From Oceanospirillaceae bacterium (lineage in GTDB: Bacteria; Pseudomonadota; Gammaproteobacteria; Pseudomonadales; Balneatricaceae), in NCBI GenBank assembly GCA_024640955.1, contig JAHEDZ010000003.1:3419-43765 (forward strand): DNA of 40,347 bases, in the 5' to 3' direction. How positions within the stretch are numbered: position 1 is the first letter of the stretch; each line of letters begins with the position of its first letter. Both the position numbers and the translations under genes were made by a program. Positions 26,286 through 35,084 of this stretch are shown piece by piece. The notes under the pieces are model-generated. The model was not told where the DNA came from and made no database searches. It saw only the letters and a list, made by a program, of their open reading frames with translations.

Positions 26286-27809
26286 ATGTGCGGGATAGTT
26301 GGCATTGTTGCCAAAAGCTTTGCGAATCAGACCATCTTCGACGCGTTGACCGTGCTTCAGCACCGAGGTCAAGACGCTGCCGGTATGGTTACCAGTGACG
26401 GCCAGCGCTTCTTCTTGCGTAAGGATAATGGTCTGGTAAACGAGGTGTTCCGCACCCGTCACATGAAGAAGATGAAAGGCAATATGGGTATTGGCCACGT
26501 GCGTTACCCAACTGCCGGTAGCTCAAGCTCAGCCGAAGCTCAGCCGTTCTATGTGAATTCGCCCTATGGTATCGCTCTGGCTCATAACGGCAACCTGACG
26601 AATGCAGAGCAGCTTGCTGATGAGATCTTTCGCGCAGATCTACGTCATATCAACACCACCTCAGATTCAGAGGTACTACTCAACGTCTTTGCCCACGAGC
26701 TGCAGGGTTTGCGTAAACTCAACCCGACTGCGGATGATATCTTCACTGCGGTTGAGCGGGTGCACCAGCGCTGTGAGGGCGGTTACGCTGTGGTGGCTAT
26801 TATTACGGGTTATGGCATTGTCGCTTTCCGCGACCCCTTCGGTATTCGCCCGGTCGTTTATGGTAAGCGTGAAACTGAGCAGGGCACCGAGTACATGGTG
26901 GCCTCAGAGAGTGTTGCGCTTGACACTTCCGGTTACGAGCTTGTGCGAGATTTAGCACCGGGTGAAGCGATCTTCATCTCACAGGAGGGGGAGATCTCTA
27001 CCAAGCAGTGTGCGGCCAAATCACTTTTGGCACCCTGTCTGTTTGAGTATGTTTATCTGGCGCGTCCAGACTCGATCATTGATGGTATCTCCGTGCACCA
27101 CGCGCGCATGGAGATGGGTAACAAGCTTGCCCAGAAGGTGCTGCGAGACTTCCCAGAGCACGATATTGACGTCATTATTCCAATCCCGGATACCAGCCGT
27201 ACATCAGCACTCGAGATGGCAAAAGAGCTGGGCGTAACCTTCCGTGAAGGCTTTATTAAAAACCGGTACATCGGCCGTACCTTCATTATGCCGGGCCAGA
27301 CGCAGCGCAAGAAATCGGTGCGTCAAAAGCTTAACCCGATTGCGGCCGAGTTCCGTGACAAGGTTGTGATGCTGGTTGATGACTCTATCGTACGCGGCAC
27401 TACTTCGGCCCAGATCGTTGAGATGGCACGTCAAGCGGGCGCCCGTAAGGTCTACTTTGCGTCTGCTGCGCCGGAAGTTCGTTATCCAAACGTTTTCGGT
27501 ATCGATATGCCGTCACCCACAGAGCTTATTGCGCACGAACGCACAGCCGATGAGATAGGTGAGTTAATCGGTGCCGACTGGATGCTCTACCAGGATCTTG
27601 ATGACCTGAAAGCGTCAATCACGAAGTTTAATGGCCAGATCGATGATTTCGACACCTGTGTTTTCAACGGTAAATATGTGACCGGCACGGTATCGGACGA
27701 CTATTTGGCGCGCATCGACGCCAAACGTAACGATGACGCCAAAGCTAGTGCCGACTCTAAACAGAGCGACGAGAGCAACGAATCCGCCGACCTTCACAGC
27801 GCATTCTGA
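26286..27809 (+). CDS. purF: Amidophosphoribosyltransferase
   Basis: PurF (507 residues) catalyses the first step of purine synthesis: PRPP plus glutamine to phosphoribosylamine. Cys2 after Met removal is the glutaminase nucleophile (MCGIVGIV). HRGQDAAGM, the PRPP-binding [14 protein letters not shown] and [13 protein letters not shown] are all present. The last 25 or so residues are a Ser/Asp/Lys-rich tail ([17 protein letters not shown]) without a known domain. metZ follows after 7 bases. Confidence 0.97.
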   Translation: MCGIVGIVAKSFANQTIFDALTVLQHRGQDAAGMVTSDGQRFFLRKDNGLVNEVFRTRHMKKMKGNMGIGHVRYPTAGSSSSAEAQPFYVNSPYGIALAHNGNLTNAEQLADEIFRADLRHINTTSDSEVLLNVFAHELQGLRKLNPTADDIFTAVERVHQRCEGGYAVVAIITGYGIVAFRDPFGIRPVVYGKRETEQGTEYMVASESVALDTSGYELVRDLAPGEAIFISQEGEISTKQCAAKSLLAPCLFEYVYLARPDSIIDGISVHHARMEMGNKLAQKVLRDFPEHDIDVIIPIPDTSRTSALEMAKELGVTFREGFIKNRYIGRTFIMPGQTQRKKSVRQKLNPIAAEFRDKVVMLVDDSIVRGTTSAQIVEMARQAGARKVYFASAAPEVRYPNVFGIDMPSPTELIAHERTADEIGELIGADWMLYQDLDDLKASITKFNGQIDDFDTCVFNGKYVTGTVSDDYLARIDAKRNDDAKASADSKQSDESNESADLHSAF

Positions 27810-27816
27810 GGACCCG

Positions 27817-29046
27817 ATGGCCAAGAAAGAGTTTGACCGACCTGAGCGCCTGCAATTCACTGATGCGGGTTACGCAACTGACACCTTAGCGGTTAGGGCG
27901 GGGCAGCACCGCAGCGAAGAGGGTGAGCACTCGGATGCTATCTACCCAACCTCGAGCTTTGTTTACACCAGTGCAGCCGAGGCTGCTGCTACCTTTGGTG
28001 GGGATATCGAGGGAAATATCTACTCACGCTTCACCAACCCCACGGTGCAGGCGTTTGAACGCCGTATAGCCTCGATGGAAGGCGGTGAGCGTGCTATTGC
28101 GACCTCATCAGGTATGGCGGCCATTCTGAGTCTGGTGCTATCTCTGATGAAACATGGTGAGCACCTAGTCTGTTCGCGCTCGGTTTTCGGCTCTACCGTT
28201 TCGCTGTTTGACAAGTACATCAGCCGTGCCGGTATAGAGACAACCTTTGTTGATCCTAATGATCTCGACGCTTGGCGGGCAGCGGTACGCCCCGAGACTC
28301 GAATGTTCTTTATGGAGACGCCGAGCAATCCGCTGGCTGAGGTGACTGATATCCGCGCAGTCAGTGAAATCGCCAAAGAGTCCACCGCCAAGCTGGTCGT
28401 CGACAACTGTTTCCTAACACCGGCGCTGCAAAAGCCTCTGCTGCTCGGCGCAGATATCGTCATGCACTCAGCCACCAAATACCTTGATGGTCAGGGTCGT
28501 GCGATTGGCGGTGTGGTTGTTGGCTGTGATGCTGATATGGAAGAGGTGTTTGGATTCGTCCGCACAGCGGGTACCTGTCTCAGTCCGTTCAATGCTTGGG
28601 TTTTCCAGAAGGGGCTCGAGACCATGCCGCTGCGTATGCGAGCACACTCGGCTGCCGCGCTTGAGTTAGCGCAGTGGCTTGAGCAGCAACCTCAGGTTGA
28701 GCGTGTCTACTACTCAGGCCTCGATTCACATCCGCAACATGAGTTAGCGACCAGTCAGCAGTCTGCCTTCGGGGGCGTTCTATCATTTGAGGCCAAAGCC
28801 TCAGATGGTGATTTAAGAGCCGCCGCCTGGCGTCTGATCGACGCGACGCAGATGATTTCAATCACCGGTAACTTGGGCGATGTTAAGACAACAATCACTC
28901 ATCCGGCCACGACGACCCATGGTCGCATGAGTGCTGAGGCCCGGGCTGCTGCAGGTATCCGAGACAACCTCGTTCGTGTCTCTGTGGGTCTTGAAGATCT
29001 GGATGACATCAAAGCCGATCTTCAGCTGGGTCTAAACGCGCTCTAG
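27817..29046 (+). CDS. metZ: O-succinylhomoserine sulfhydrylase
   Basis: MetZ (409 residues) makes homocysteine directly from O-succinylhomoserine and sulfide using pyridoxal phosphate. The PLP lysine is in MHSATKYLDGQGR, with YSRFTNPTVQAFERRIASMEGGE and TPSNPLAEV. The purF-metZ order is the Pseudomonas arrangement, which favours MetZ over MetB or MetC. ATG 27817 follows a GAGG site; an earlier in-frame start lies inside purF and is less likely. Confidence 0.93.
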   Translation: MAKKEFDRPERLQFTDAGYATDTLAVRAGQHRSEEGEHSDAIYPTSSFVYTSAAEAAATFGGDIEGNIYSRFTNPTVQAFERRIASMEGGERAIATSSGMAAILSLVLSLMKHGEHLVCSRSVFGSTVSLFDKYISRAGIETTFVDPNDLDAWRAAVRPETRMFFMETPSNPLAEVTDIRAVSEIAKESTAKLVVDNCFLTPALQKPLLLGADIVMHSATKYLDGQGRAIGGVVVGCDADMEEVFGFVRTAGTCLSPFNAWVFQKGLETMPLRMRAHSAAALELAQWLEQQPQVERVYYSGLDSHPQHELATSQQSAFGGVLSFEAKASDGDLRAAAWRLIDATQMISITGNLGDVKTTITHPATTTHGRMSAEARAAAGIRDNLVRVSVGLEDLDDIKADLQLGLNAL

Positions 29047-29049
29047 TTG

Positions 29050-30018
29050 ATGCCTGACGCTATGCAGATTGTTCTGGCACCCATGGAAGGGGTCGTAGAC
29101 GCGCCAATGCGCCGCCTGCAGGCGGCCATTGGTGGTCCTGATGCCATGGTCACTGAGTTTGTTCGGGTAACCGAACACCTTCTCCCCCCCAAAGTTTTCT
29201 ATCGCCTGGTTCCAGAGCTTCAGGCCGAGCATTGCGGTTACGGCGAGGTGCCCTTGACTGTTCAGTTGCTTGGCTCTAACCCCGAGACTTTGGGGCAGAA
29301 TGCTGTGCGGGCTATAGAGCTGGGTGCTCCAGCGATCGACCTTAACTTTGGCTGCCCCGCAAAGACTGTTAACAAGAGCATGGGTGGAGCAATAATGTTG
29401 CGCCAGCCTAACTCTGTGTTTGATGCCGTTAAAGGGGTGCGCGATGCGGTTGCTCCAGAGTACAGTGTCAGCGGCAAAATGCGTTTGGGTTATGAAGACA
29501 AAAGCCTGGCTCTTGAGAACGCTAAAGCGATTGAGGAGGCCGGTGCAGCCTACCTTACTGTACACGCACGTACCAAAGTGGAGGGTTACAAACCGCCTGC
29601 TCACTGGGAGTGGATTGCCCGTATTCGCGAGTCAGTTAACATTCCAGTGGTCGCTAATGGTGAGATCTGGACACCCGAGGACTATCACAAGTGCCGCGAG
29701 GTGAGTGGTTGCGAGCGCATCATGATCGGCCGCGGACTGGTGGCTAATCCCTTCTTGGTGGAACAGATCCGCAACCCTTATGCCAACCGCGATACAGAGT
29801 ACAACTGGCACCGCCTGCAGCCTTACCTCCTTAGCTTCTTTGATGATGTCAAAAGCAGCATAGAGGAGCGCCACGTTCATGGTCGCATAAAGCAGTGGCT
29901 CACGATGCTTGGCTGGCACTTCCCGCAAGCTAAAGAGCTGTTCCAGAAAGTGCGCACAGAGCGCGAGGCTGATGGGGTAGAGCGAGTGTTGCGAGAAAGT
30001 TGTAAGGCAGATCAGTAG
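29050..30018 (+). CDS. dusC: tRNA-dihydrouridine(16) synthase, DusC type
   Basis: This 322-residue FMN-dependent TIM-barrel enzyme reduces a uridine in the tRNA D-loop. It shows LAPMEGVVDAPMRR, EFVRVTEHLLPPKVF, the catalytic Cys in DLNFGCPAKTVN, and HARTKVEGYKPPAHWEWI, all close to E. coli DusC. The start is ATG 29050, three bases after metZ; ATG 29062 (MQIVLAPMEG) is also possible. Its TAG stop is the TAG of the following REP-like repeat. Confidence 0.9.
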   Translation: MPDAMQIVLAPMEGVVDAPMRRLQAAIGGPDAMVTEFVRVTEHLLPPKVFYRLVPELQAEHCGYGEVPLTVQLLGSNPETLGQNAVRAIELGAPAIDLNFGCPAKTVNKSMGGAIMLRQPNSVFDAVKGVRDAVAPEYSVSGKMRLGYEDKSLALENAKAIEEAGAAYLTVHARTKVEGYKPPAHWEWIARIRESVNIPVVANGEIWTPEDYHKCREVSGCERIMIGRGLVANPFLVEQIRNPYANRDTEYNWHRLQPYLLSFFDDVKSSIEERHVHGRIKQWLTMLGWHFPQAKELFQKVRTEREADGVERVLRESCKADQ

Positions 30019-30078
30019 GAGCGAGCGAAGCACGCGACCAAAGATTGGGGTCGCCACCCCTTTCGGGGAGGCACCTAC
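30015..30078. repeat. REP-like element between convergent dusC and ligB
   Basis: GTAGGAGCGAGCGAAGCACGC is exactly shared with the element at 13288. It is followed by a GCGACC/GGTCGC stem (30034-30054) and a GCCACCCC-TTTC-GGGGAGGC hairpin (30053-30072), ending in CACCTAC. It lies between two convergent transcripts and could stop or stabilise either. Confidence 0.7.
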
Positions 30079-30087
30079 ATCGAGGCT

Positions 30088-30927
30088 TTAGGCTGGCAAC
30101 AGCAGCTGCAAACCTGAAGCCGTGTTAGAGATCGGAGCCACTAGGCGGCGTTCAATCTCTTTAACTGGGCCGCTGAAGCAGCCGCGTGCTGCGAGCCACA
30201 TCGCCCACTCTACGCCCTGGGCACCGGCAATACGGGTCAGGTCATCATTAGAGTACTGGCAAATGAACTCAGGATCGGTCACTAGCTTATCCATGCACAT
30301 CTGATCGAAATCGGTATTGAGGAATCCTGCGCGCTCACCATCAAGCTGGTGCGATAGACCGCCGGTACCAAGTACAACCACCTTCTGGTCTGAATCCCAA
30401 CTACGAATCGCATCGCCAATCGCCTTACCAAAGGCGTACGAGCGCGAGGGTTTAGGCATAGGGTGACGCTCACAGTTGATCGCGATCGGAATCACTTTCA
30501 CGCCTTGGTAGCTATGGTTCGGGTAAAGCACCGACATCGGCACAGTTGCGCCGTGATCGACTTTTATATCCTGACAGACTGTTGGATCAAAATCGTTCTC
30601 GATCAGATGGTTAACGATGTGCCATGAGAGCTCAGTTTCACCCGTCAGAGGTGGTATCACTTTTACGCCCCAGCCCTCATCAGCGTTGTCATACTGAGGC
30701 GCGCAACCAATCGCGTAGGTTGGCTTCTTATCGAGGAACATCGATAGGCCGTGGTCGTTGTAGAAAAGCACCGCGATATCGGGTTGCTCTTCCTGCAAGA
30801 ACTTGCGCATCGGCTTATAGCCCTCGAAAAAGTCGACCCAGTAAGGTGTCTCTTCCAGCCCTTGGTCCACCGCACGGCCGATTGCCGGGATGTGTGAGGT
30901 GCCAATCATTCCAATCATCTTAGCCAT
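30088..30927 (-). CDS. ligB: Protocatechuate 4,5-dioxygenase beta subunit
   Basis: LigB (279 residues) is the catalytic subunit of a class III extradiol dioxygenase that opens protocatechuate between C4 and C5 to 4-carboxy-2-hydroxymuconate semialdehyde. The Fe(II) ligands are His12 (GTSHIPA), His59 (YNDHG) and Glu240 (GVEWAMW). The acid/base His193 is in GTGGLSHQLDG. Each lies about two positions from its Sphingobium SYK-6 LigB counterpart (His12, His61, Glu242, His195). It is the last gene of the operon and overlaps ligA by 8 bases. A gallate or methylgallate preference cannot be excluded. Confidence 0.92.
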   Translation of the reverse strand: MAKMIGMIGTSHIPAIGRAVDQGLEETPYWVDFFEGYKPMRKFLQEEQPDIAVLFYNDHGLSMFLDKKPTYAIGCAPQYDNADEGWGVKVIPPLTGETELSWHIVNHLIENDFDPTVCQDIKVDHGATVPMSVLYPNHSYQGVKVIPIAINCERHPMPKPSRSYAFGKAIGDAIRSWDSDQKVVVLGTGGLSHQLDGERAGFLNTDFDQMCMDKLVTDPEFICQYSNDDLTRIAGAQGVEWAMWLAARGCFSGPVKEIERRLVAPISNTASGLQLLLPA

Positions 30928-31279
30928 TCGGTTTGCCCACTCTCTGTGAATCGAGGTATGCCTGAAACTCTTCGGTTGTCTGGCCGGTCATAATACCGCC
31001 GACATCCTGTACGTTCAGCCCCAGTACGCCAGCAAACTTTGCCAGGTAGTAAATGCTGCCGCCGTTGCGCAGCAGGGTGATGATATCGCGCTTGAGGATC
31101 GCTTCTTTTTGCACTGCGTTCAGGCCAAACTTATCGCAGTATCCGGCTTCATCCTGGCGAAACGCTTCGCGGCTCTCCTCTTCGTTGAAGGTGAAGCACA
31201 TCTTGTTGAGGTTATAGCCAAGTGTGGCCATATCGCCATCAAACTTGTAAGTGCCTTCTGGCATCTGGTTATCACTCAT
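30920..31279 (-). CDS. ligA: Protocatechuate 4,5-dioxygenase alpha subunit
   Basis: LigA (119 residues) is the small helical subunit that caps the LigB active site. The frame includes TLGYNLNKMCFTFNEEESREAF and LLRNGGSIYYLAKFAGVLGLNVQDVGGIMTGQT, characteristic of the LigA family. ATG 31279 has AGGAG 8 bases before it; an upstream in-frame start would run back into ligI. Separate ligA and ligB genes, rather than one fused gene, argue for protocatechuate over gallate dioxygenase. Confidence 0.92.
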   Translation of the reverse strand: MSDNQMPEGTYKFDGDMATLGYNLNKMCFTFNEEESREAFRQDEAGYCDKFGLNAVQKEAILKRDIITLLRNGGSIYYLAKFAGVLGLNVQDVGGIMTGQTTEEFQAYLDSQRVGKPNG

Positions 31280-31289
31280 GGATAGTCTC

Positions 31290-32162
31290 CTAGCGCTCCC
31301 AGTAGAGGCGCATTGGGTTATCAATCAGAAGCTTCTGTTGCAACTCTTCGGTGACTGCAATCTGCGGGATCACGTCTACCAGAGCACCGTCATCCGGTGT
31401 ATGTGACTTCATATTTGGATGCGGCCAGTCTGTGCCCCAAAGCACGCGATCTGGGAACGTCTCAACGAGTGCCCGCATGTATGGCACCACATCTGAATAA
31501 TCAGGTGCTTGCTGTGTCAGACGCTCTGGACAGCTCACTTTAGTCCAGACTTTGTCGTTGTCGCGCATCAGGTTCACAAAGCGCTGGAAGTCTGGGTGAT
31601 CAACACCCTTAGTCACATCTGGACGACCCATATGGTCAACCACGATAGTGGTGTTGAGCTCGTTCAGGAAAGGGATCAGATCTTTCAGATCCGGCGCCTC
31701 AAAGTAGACAACGATGTGCCACCCTAGAGGTTTAATTTTCTCCGCAATCGACAGGAACACCTCTCTCGGGGTGGTGTCGACCAGACGCTTAACAAAGTTA
31801 AAACGCACAGCGCGAACGCCGGCTGCGTCCATCTCTTTGAGCTCGACTTCAGTGATCGCGGGATCAACTACAGCGACACCGCGAGCCAGTTCACCAGCAG
31901 AATTAAGTGCGTCGACTAGCGCGGCGTTATCGGTGCCGTGGCATGACGCCTGAACGATCACGTTACGGCTAAAGCCGAGGTAGTCACGCAGGGCAAACAG
32001 CTGATCTTTCGATGCATCGCAAGGGGTGTACTTACGCTTAGGGTGGTAGGGGAACTGTGCTGCCGGTCCAAAAACATGGCAGTGCGCATCAACCGCACCT
32101 GCAGGCACTAAGAAGTCAGGTTTTTTCGGGTTTGCGTGAAACGGCAGGTAATCTGCATCCAT
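31290..32162 (-). CDS. ligI: 2-Pyrone-4,6-dicarboxylate lactonase
   Basis: LigI (290 residues) is an amidohydrolase-superfamily enzyme that hydrolyses 2-pyrone-4,6-dicarboxylate to 4-oxalomesaconate without a metal. His27 and His29 (VDAHCHVFGP), His177 (VVDHMGRPD) and Asp245 (LWGTDWPHP) correspond to His31, His33, His180 and Asp248 in SYK-6 LigI. The ribosome site lies within the end of ligU, 5 bases away, and ligA follows after 10 bases. Confidence 0.92.
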   Translation of the reverse strand: MDADYLPFHANPKKPDFLVPAGAVDAHCHVFGPAAQFPYHPKRKYTPCDASKDQLFALRDYLGFSRNVIVQASCHGTDNAALVDALNSAGELARGVAVVDPAITEVELKEMDAAGVRAVRFNFVKRLVDTTPREVFLSIAEKIKPLGWHIVVYFEAPDLKDLIPFLNELNTTIVVDHMGRPDVTKGVDHPDFQRFVNLMRDNDKVWTKVSCPERLTQQAPDYSDVVPYMRALVETFPDRVLWGTDWPHPNMKSHTPDDGALVDVIPQIAVTEELQQKLLIDNPMRLYWER

Positions 32163-32167
32163 TGCTC

Positions 32168-33238
32168 TTATCTCTCTTCTTCTAGCGCGAAAACTGTTCC
32201 ATCGAAGAGTTTTCGTGCTGTTCGTAATAGTGCCGCGCTCTTTGGAGCGCCATCTTTATCCAGCTCAAGCACAACAGACATTTCCCCTGTTGGGTGCTCA
32301 ACAGCCAATGTCTTTCGACTCCCCTTGGGTACCTGTGCTACGGACGCAGCGGGCGAGTCTGGCAGTATCGCCGCCGTTGCTACACTCACTGCACCCAACA
32401 CTCCAATGGTGGCGTGGCAGCGGTGCGGAATAAAGGTGCGAGTGTTAATAGCGCCGCCATTAAGGGGTGCGCTCACCATCGACATCTTTGGTACTGATTT
32501 TTCAGTCACATCGCCAAGGTTCATCAGCGGGCCGGCTTGCAGGCGGATCGCCTCAAGTTTGGCTTTGAGTTCACTCTTCGCTTCCAGCTCTTCACGCGTC
32601 TCGGTACCGGTTATCCCCATATCGGCGGCGCGCATAACAACAACGGGCATACCGTTGTCGATCAGGGTGCACTCCACACCGTTGATGCTATCAACGACAT
32701 TGCCTGTTGGGAGCAGGGCGCCGCAGGATGACCCGGCGGTATCGAGAAACTCGAGCGGCACAGCCGCATGAGTACCTGGAACACCATCGATCGTTGACTC
32801 ACCTCGATAGCTGACAACGCCATCGGGCGTCTGTACGGTAGCGACTGCAATTTGACCGGTGTTCTCCATAAAGATGCGAACTTGCGTCTCGCCATCCTTG
32901 GTAGCCACGAGTCCACGCTCAATCGCAAACGGACCGACACCGGCCAGAATGTTGCCGCAGTTTTGTGCGTCAGTAATGATCGCCTGGTCCACAAACGCCT
33001 GAAGAAACAGGTAGTCGACATCGGCATCTTCACGGTCAGATTTTGATACCACTGCGATCTTAGACGTCAGCGGATCAGCACCACCCATGCCATCGATTTG
33101 TACCGGGTCAGGCGAACCCATCATGCTCAACAGAAACGCGTCGCGTTGGACCGTGTCCGCAGGGAGTTCCGCTTTGAGAAAGTAGCCCCCTTTGGATGTG
33201 CCGCCGCGCATCCACATGCAGCGAATGCCGTTAGACAT
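32168..33238 (-). CDS. ligU: 4-Oxalomesaconate tautomerase (LigU/GalD, PrpF family)
   Basis: The 356-residue PrpF-fold isomerase shows the family start [15 protein letters not shown], the [16 protein letters not shown] segment with one catalytic Cys, and [17 protein letters not shown] near the C-terminus. In protocatechuate and gallate pathways these enzymes interconvert 4-oxalomesaconate isomers so that LigJ can hydrate them. The alternative of aconitate isomerase PrpF is ruled out largely by context: the gene overlaps ligK by 8 bases and precedes ligI. Confidence 0.87.
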   Translation of the reverse strand: MSNGIRCMWMRGGTSKGGYFLKAELPADTVQRDAFLLSMMGSPDPVQIDGMGGADPLTSKIAVVSKSDREDADVDYLFLQAFVDQAIITDAQNCGNILAGVGPFAIERGLVATKDGETQVRIFMENTGQIAVATVQTPDGVVSYRGESTIDGVPGTHAAVPLEFLDTAGSSCGALLPTGNVVDSINGVECTLIDNGMPVVVMRAADMGITGTETREELEAKSELKAKLEAIRLQAGPLMNLGDVTEKSVPKMSMVSAPLNGGAINTRTFIPHRCHATIGVLGAVSVATAAILPDSPAASVAQVPKGSRKTLAVEHPTGEMSVVLELDKDGAPKSAALLRTARKLFDGTVFALEEER

Positions 33239-33908
33239 ATTTCAGGCCTTTCTCTTCTAGGCGTGGACGCATGTTGTAGATATCCAGACCCAGCTCACCG
33301 TTGGCCATACGAACGCGCTTCTCCTCTTCACGTGCTTCGCGTGCCAGTGCCTCTTCAAGCACCGCTTCAGCCTCTTCACGGCGAATTACACAGACGCCGT
33401 CATCGTCGGCAACGATGATATCGCCGGGGTAGATCAGCGCTTCTGCACAAGGCAAAGGTACGTTGACTGAACCCAGCGTCTCTTTAATAGTCCCTTTGGC
33501 GTAGACCGCTTTAGACCAGACTGGGAACTGCATCTCACGTAGGATCTTGGTATCACGAACACCGGCATCAATAATCAGGCCCTGTACGCCACGTGATTGC
33601 GCAGAGGTGGCCAGCAGGTCGCCGAAGAAACCGTCCACTGAAGGGGAGGTCGGTGCAAAAACCATAATGTCGCCAGGTTGGCACTGTTCGATGGCAACAT
33701 GCATCATCCAGTTATCACCCGCAGCGCCGGAGATCGTCACCGCGCTACCGGCAATCGCCGCGCCTTGATAGATCGGGCGCATGTAGTGTGCCAGTAAGCC
33801 GGTACGACCCGCCGCTTCGTGCACCGTTGCCACGCCAAGTTTAGCCAGCCCCGCAATGATTTCTGGGTCGGCACGTTCAATGTGCTGTACTACAACATTA
33901 TCTGCCAT
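33231..33908 (-). CDS. ligK: 4-Carboxy-4-hydroxy-2-oxoadipate aldolase
   Basis: The 225-residue RraA-fold class II aldolase cleaves 4-carboxy-4-hydroxy-2-oxoadipate to pyruvate and oxaloacetate. [29 protein letters not shown] and [10 protein letters not shown] (catalytic Arg118-Asp119) are the family marks, together with [13 protein letters not shown]. RraA itself is shorter and lacks this neighbourhood. It follows ligJ by 25 bases. Confidence 0.9.
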   Translation of the reverse strand: MADNVVVQHIERADPEIIAGLAKLGVATVHEAAGRTGLLAHYMRPIYQGAAIAGSAVTISGAAGDNWMMHVAIEQCQPGDIMVFAPTSPSVDGFFGDLLATSAQSRGVQGLIIDAGVRDTKILREMQFPVWSKAVYAKGTIKETLGSVNVPLPCAEALIYPGDIIVADDDGVCVIRREEAEAVLEEALAREAREEEKRVRMANGELGLDIYNMRPRLEEKGLKYV

Positions 33909-33933
33909 GATTGGCTCCTTATGCCTTAACGCT

Positions 33934-34941
33934 TCAGACTTTCAGGCGGCTAAAGACGCGGCGAGTGTTATCTTCAAAGATCGCCTGCTTAGCTGCTGCA
34001 TCAATTTTAGTGGTCGCGTCGATGTACTTCTTGGTGTCGTCGAAGTAGTGACCGGTTTCAGGATCAATACCGCGCACAGCACCAATCATCTCCGATGCGA
34101 ACAGGATGTTCTTAGTTGGGATTACGTCGAGCAGCAGGTCGATACCTTTTTGGTGGTAGACACAGGTGTCGAAGTAGATGTTGTTAAGCACGCGCTCTTC
34201 CAGCTCAAAACCTTTATCCAGTGCCATACCGCGGAAGCGACCCCAGTGGTAAGGCACGGCGCCGCCGCCGTGAGGGATGATGATCTTCAGTGTAGGGAAG
34301 TCTTTGAATACATCAGACATCATCAGCTGTTGGAAGCCGGTAGTATCAGCGCCGAGGTAGTGTGAACCGGTTGTGTCGAAGTTGTGGTTACACGCCGCCG
34401 ATACGTGAATCATTGCCGGGATGTCATACTCACACATCTTCTCGTAGATTGGGTAGAACTCGCGCGCAGACAAGCGGCTACCGTTCCAATGCCCGCCTGA
34501 AGGGTCTGGATTGAGATTTATACCGATGAAGCCCATCTCCTCAACTGTGCGCACGATCTCCGGTACCGACTTCGCTGGGTCAACGCCGGGTGACTGTGGT
34601 AGCTGAGCTACGGGTACAAAGTTCTCGGGGAAGAGGTCACAGACGCGACGAATCAGATCGTTCTGGTTCTCAGTCCAAAAGCGGCTGGTGTGTTCGTTAC
34701 CGACATGGTGTCCCATCCAGCTTGCGCGGGGCGAGAAGATCGTTAGGTCAGTACCACGATCCTGCTGCAGCTTGAGCTGGTTATTGATAATTGACTCACG
34801 GATCTCATCATCGCTGACACCGAATTCGCCCTTCTCGCCGACGAAGTTAGGGTCTTTAGCTACCGCCTCTTTCTGCGCGTCGCGCCAAGCGCCGACGCCA
34901 GGAGGAGTTGTGGTGTAGTGTCCATGGCAATCGATAATCAT
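33934..34941 (-). CDS. ligJ: 4-Oxalomesaconate hydratase
   Basis: LigJ (335 residues) is an amidohydrolase-fold zinc enzyme hydrating 4-oxalomesaconate to 4-carboxy-4-hydroxy-2-oxoadipate. It begins [23 protein letters not shown] (HxH metal motif), with [29 protein letters not shown] and [15 protein letters not shown] further on. It is the first gene of the minus-strand operon, with a GAGG site 9 bases before the start, and diverges from the LysR gene across 143 bases. Confidence 0.92.
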   Translation of the reverse strand: MIIDCHGHYTTTPPGVGAWRDAQKEAVAKDPNFVGEKGEFGVSDDEIRESIINNQLKLQQDRGTDLTIFSPRASWMGHHVGNEHTSRFWTENQNDLIRRVCDLFPENFVPVAQLPQSPGVDPAKSVPEIVRTVEEMGFIGINLNPDPSGGHWNGSRLSAREFYPIYEKMCEYDIPAMIHVSAACNHNFDTTGSHYLGADTTGFQQLMMSDVFKDFPTLKIIIPHGGGAVPYHWGRFRGMALDKGFELEERVLNNIYFDTCVYHQKGIDLLLDVIPTKNILFASEMIGAVRGIDPETGHYFDDTKKYIDATTKIDAAAKQAIFEDNTRRVFSRLKV

Positions 34942-35038
34942 GTTCTGGCCTCAGTGTTGTTAACTTTTTAAAGTAGTTTTCATTGTGTTCAGTATCTAAA
35001 TCGCCGCGTTGGTGGGCTAGTTAAATTTGACCTGTAGG

Positions 35039-35057
35039 CTATTGGTTTTTGATATAG
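35039..35057. promoter_or_regulatory. LysR-type box in the ligJ / lysR divergent region
   Basis: CTAT-N11-ATAG at 35039-35057 is a perfect 4-bp inverted repeat with T-N11-A spacing, the standard LysR-type recognition pattern. It lies 27 bases before the regulator start, fitting autorepression, and about 100 bases before ligJ, fitting activation of the operon. The intergenic region is 34942-35084. Confidence 0.45.
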
Positions 35058-35084
35058 AATGGAGCTGATTTTGAGGAGAAAACG

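Noticed and set aside
28020-28478. 152-codon minus-strand frame
   Set aside because: Antisense of metZ, Ser/Arg-rich composition of a shadow frame.
30088-31279. LigA and LigB considered as a gallate dioxygenase
   Set aside because: Gallate dioxygenases known to me are single fused chains of about 420 residues; here there are two genes, and ligC and ligI are present, which are needed for protocatechuate and not for the direct gallate route.
32136-32771. 211-codon plus-strand frame opposite ligU
   Set aside because: Low-complexity Ser/Ala product antisense to a well-supported enzyme gene; no homology recognised.
32168-33238. Reading the PrpF-family gene as the methylcitrate-cycle isomerase PrpF
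   Set aside because: No prpBCD-type genes nearby; it overlaps ligK and sits within the lig operon, so the oxalomesaconate tautomerase call fits better.
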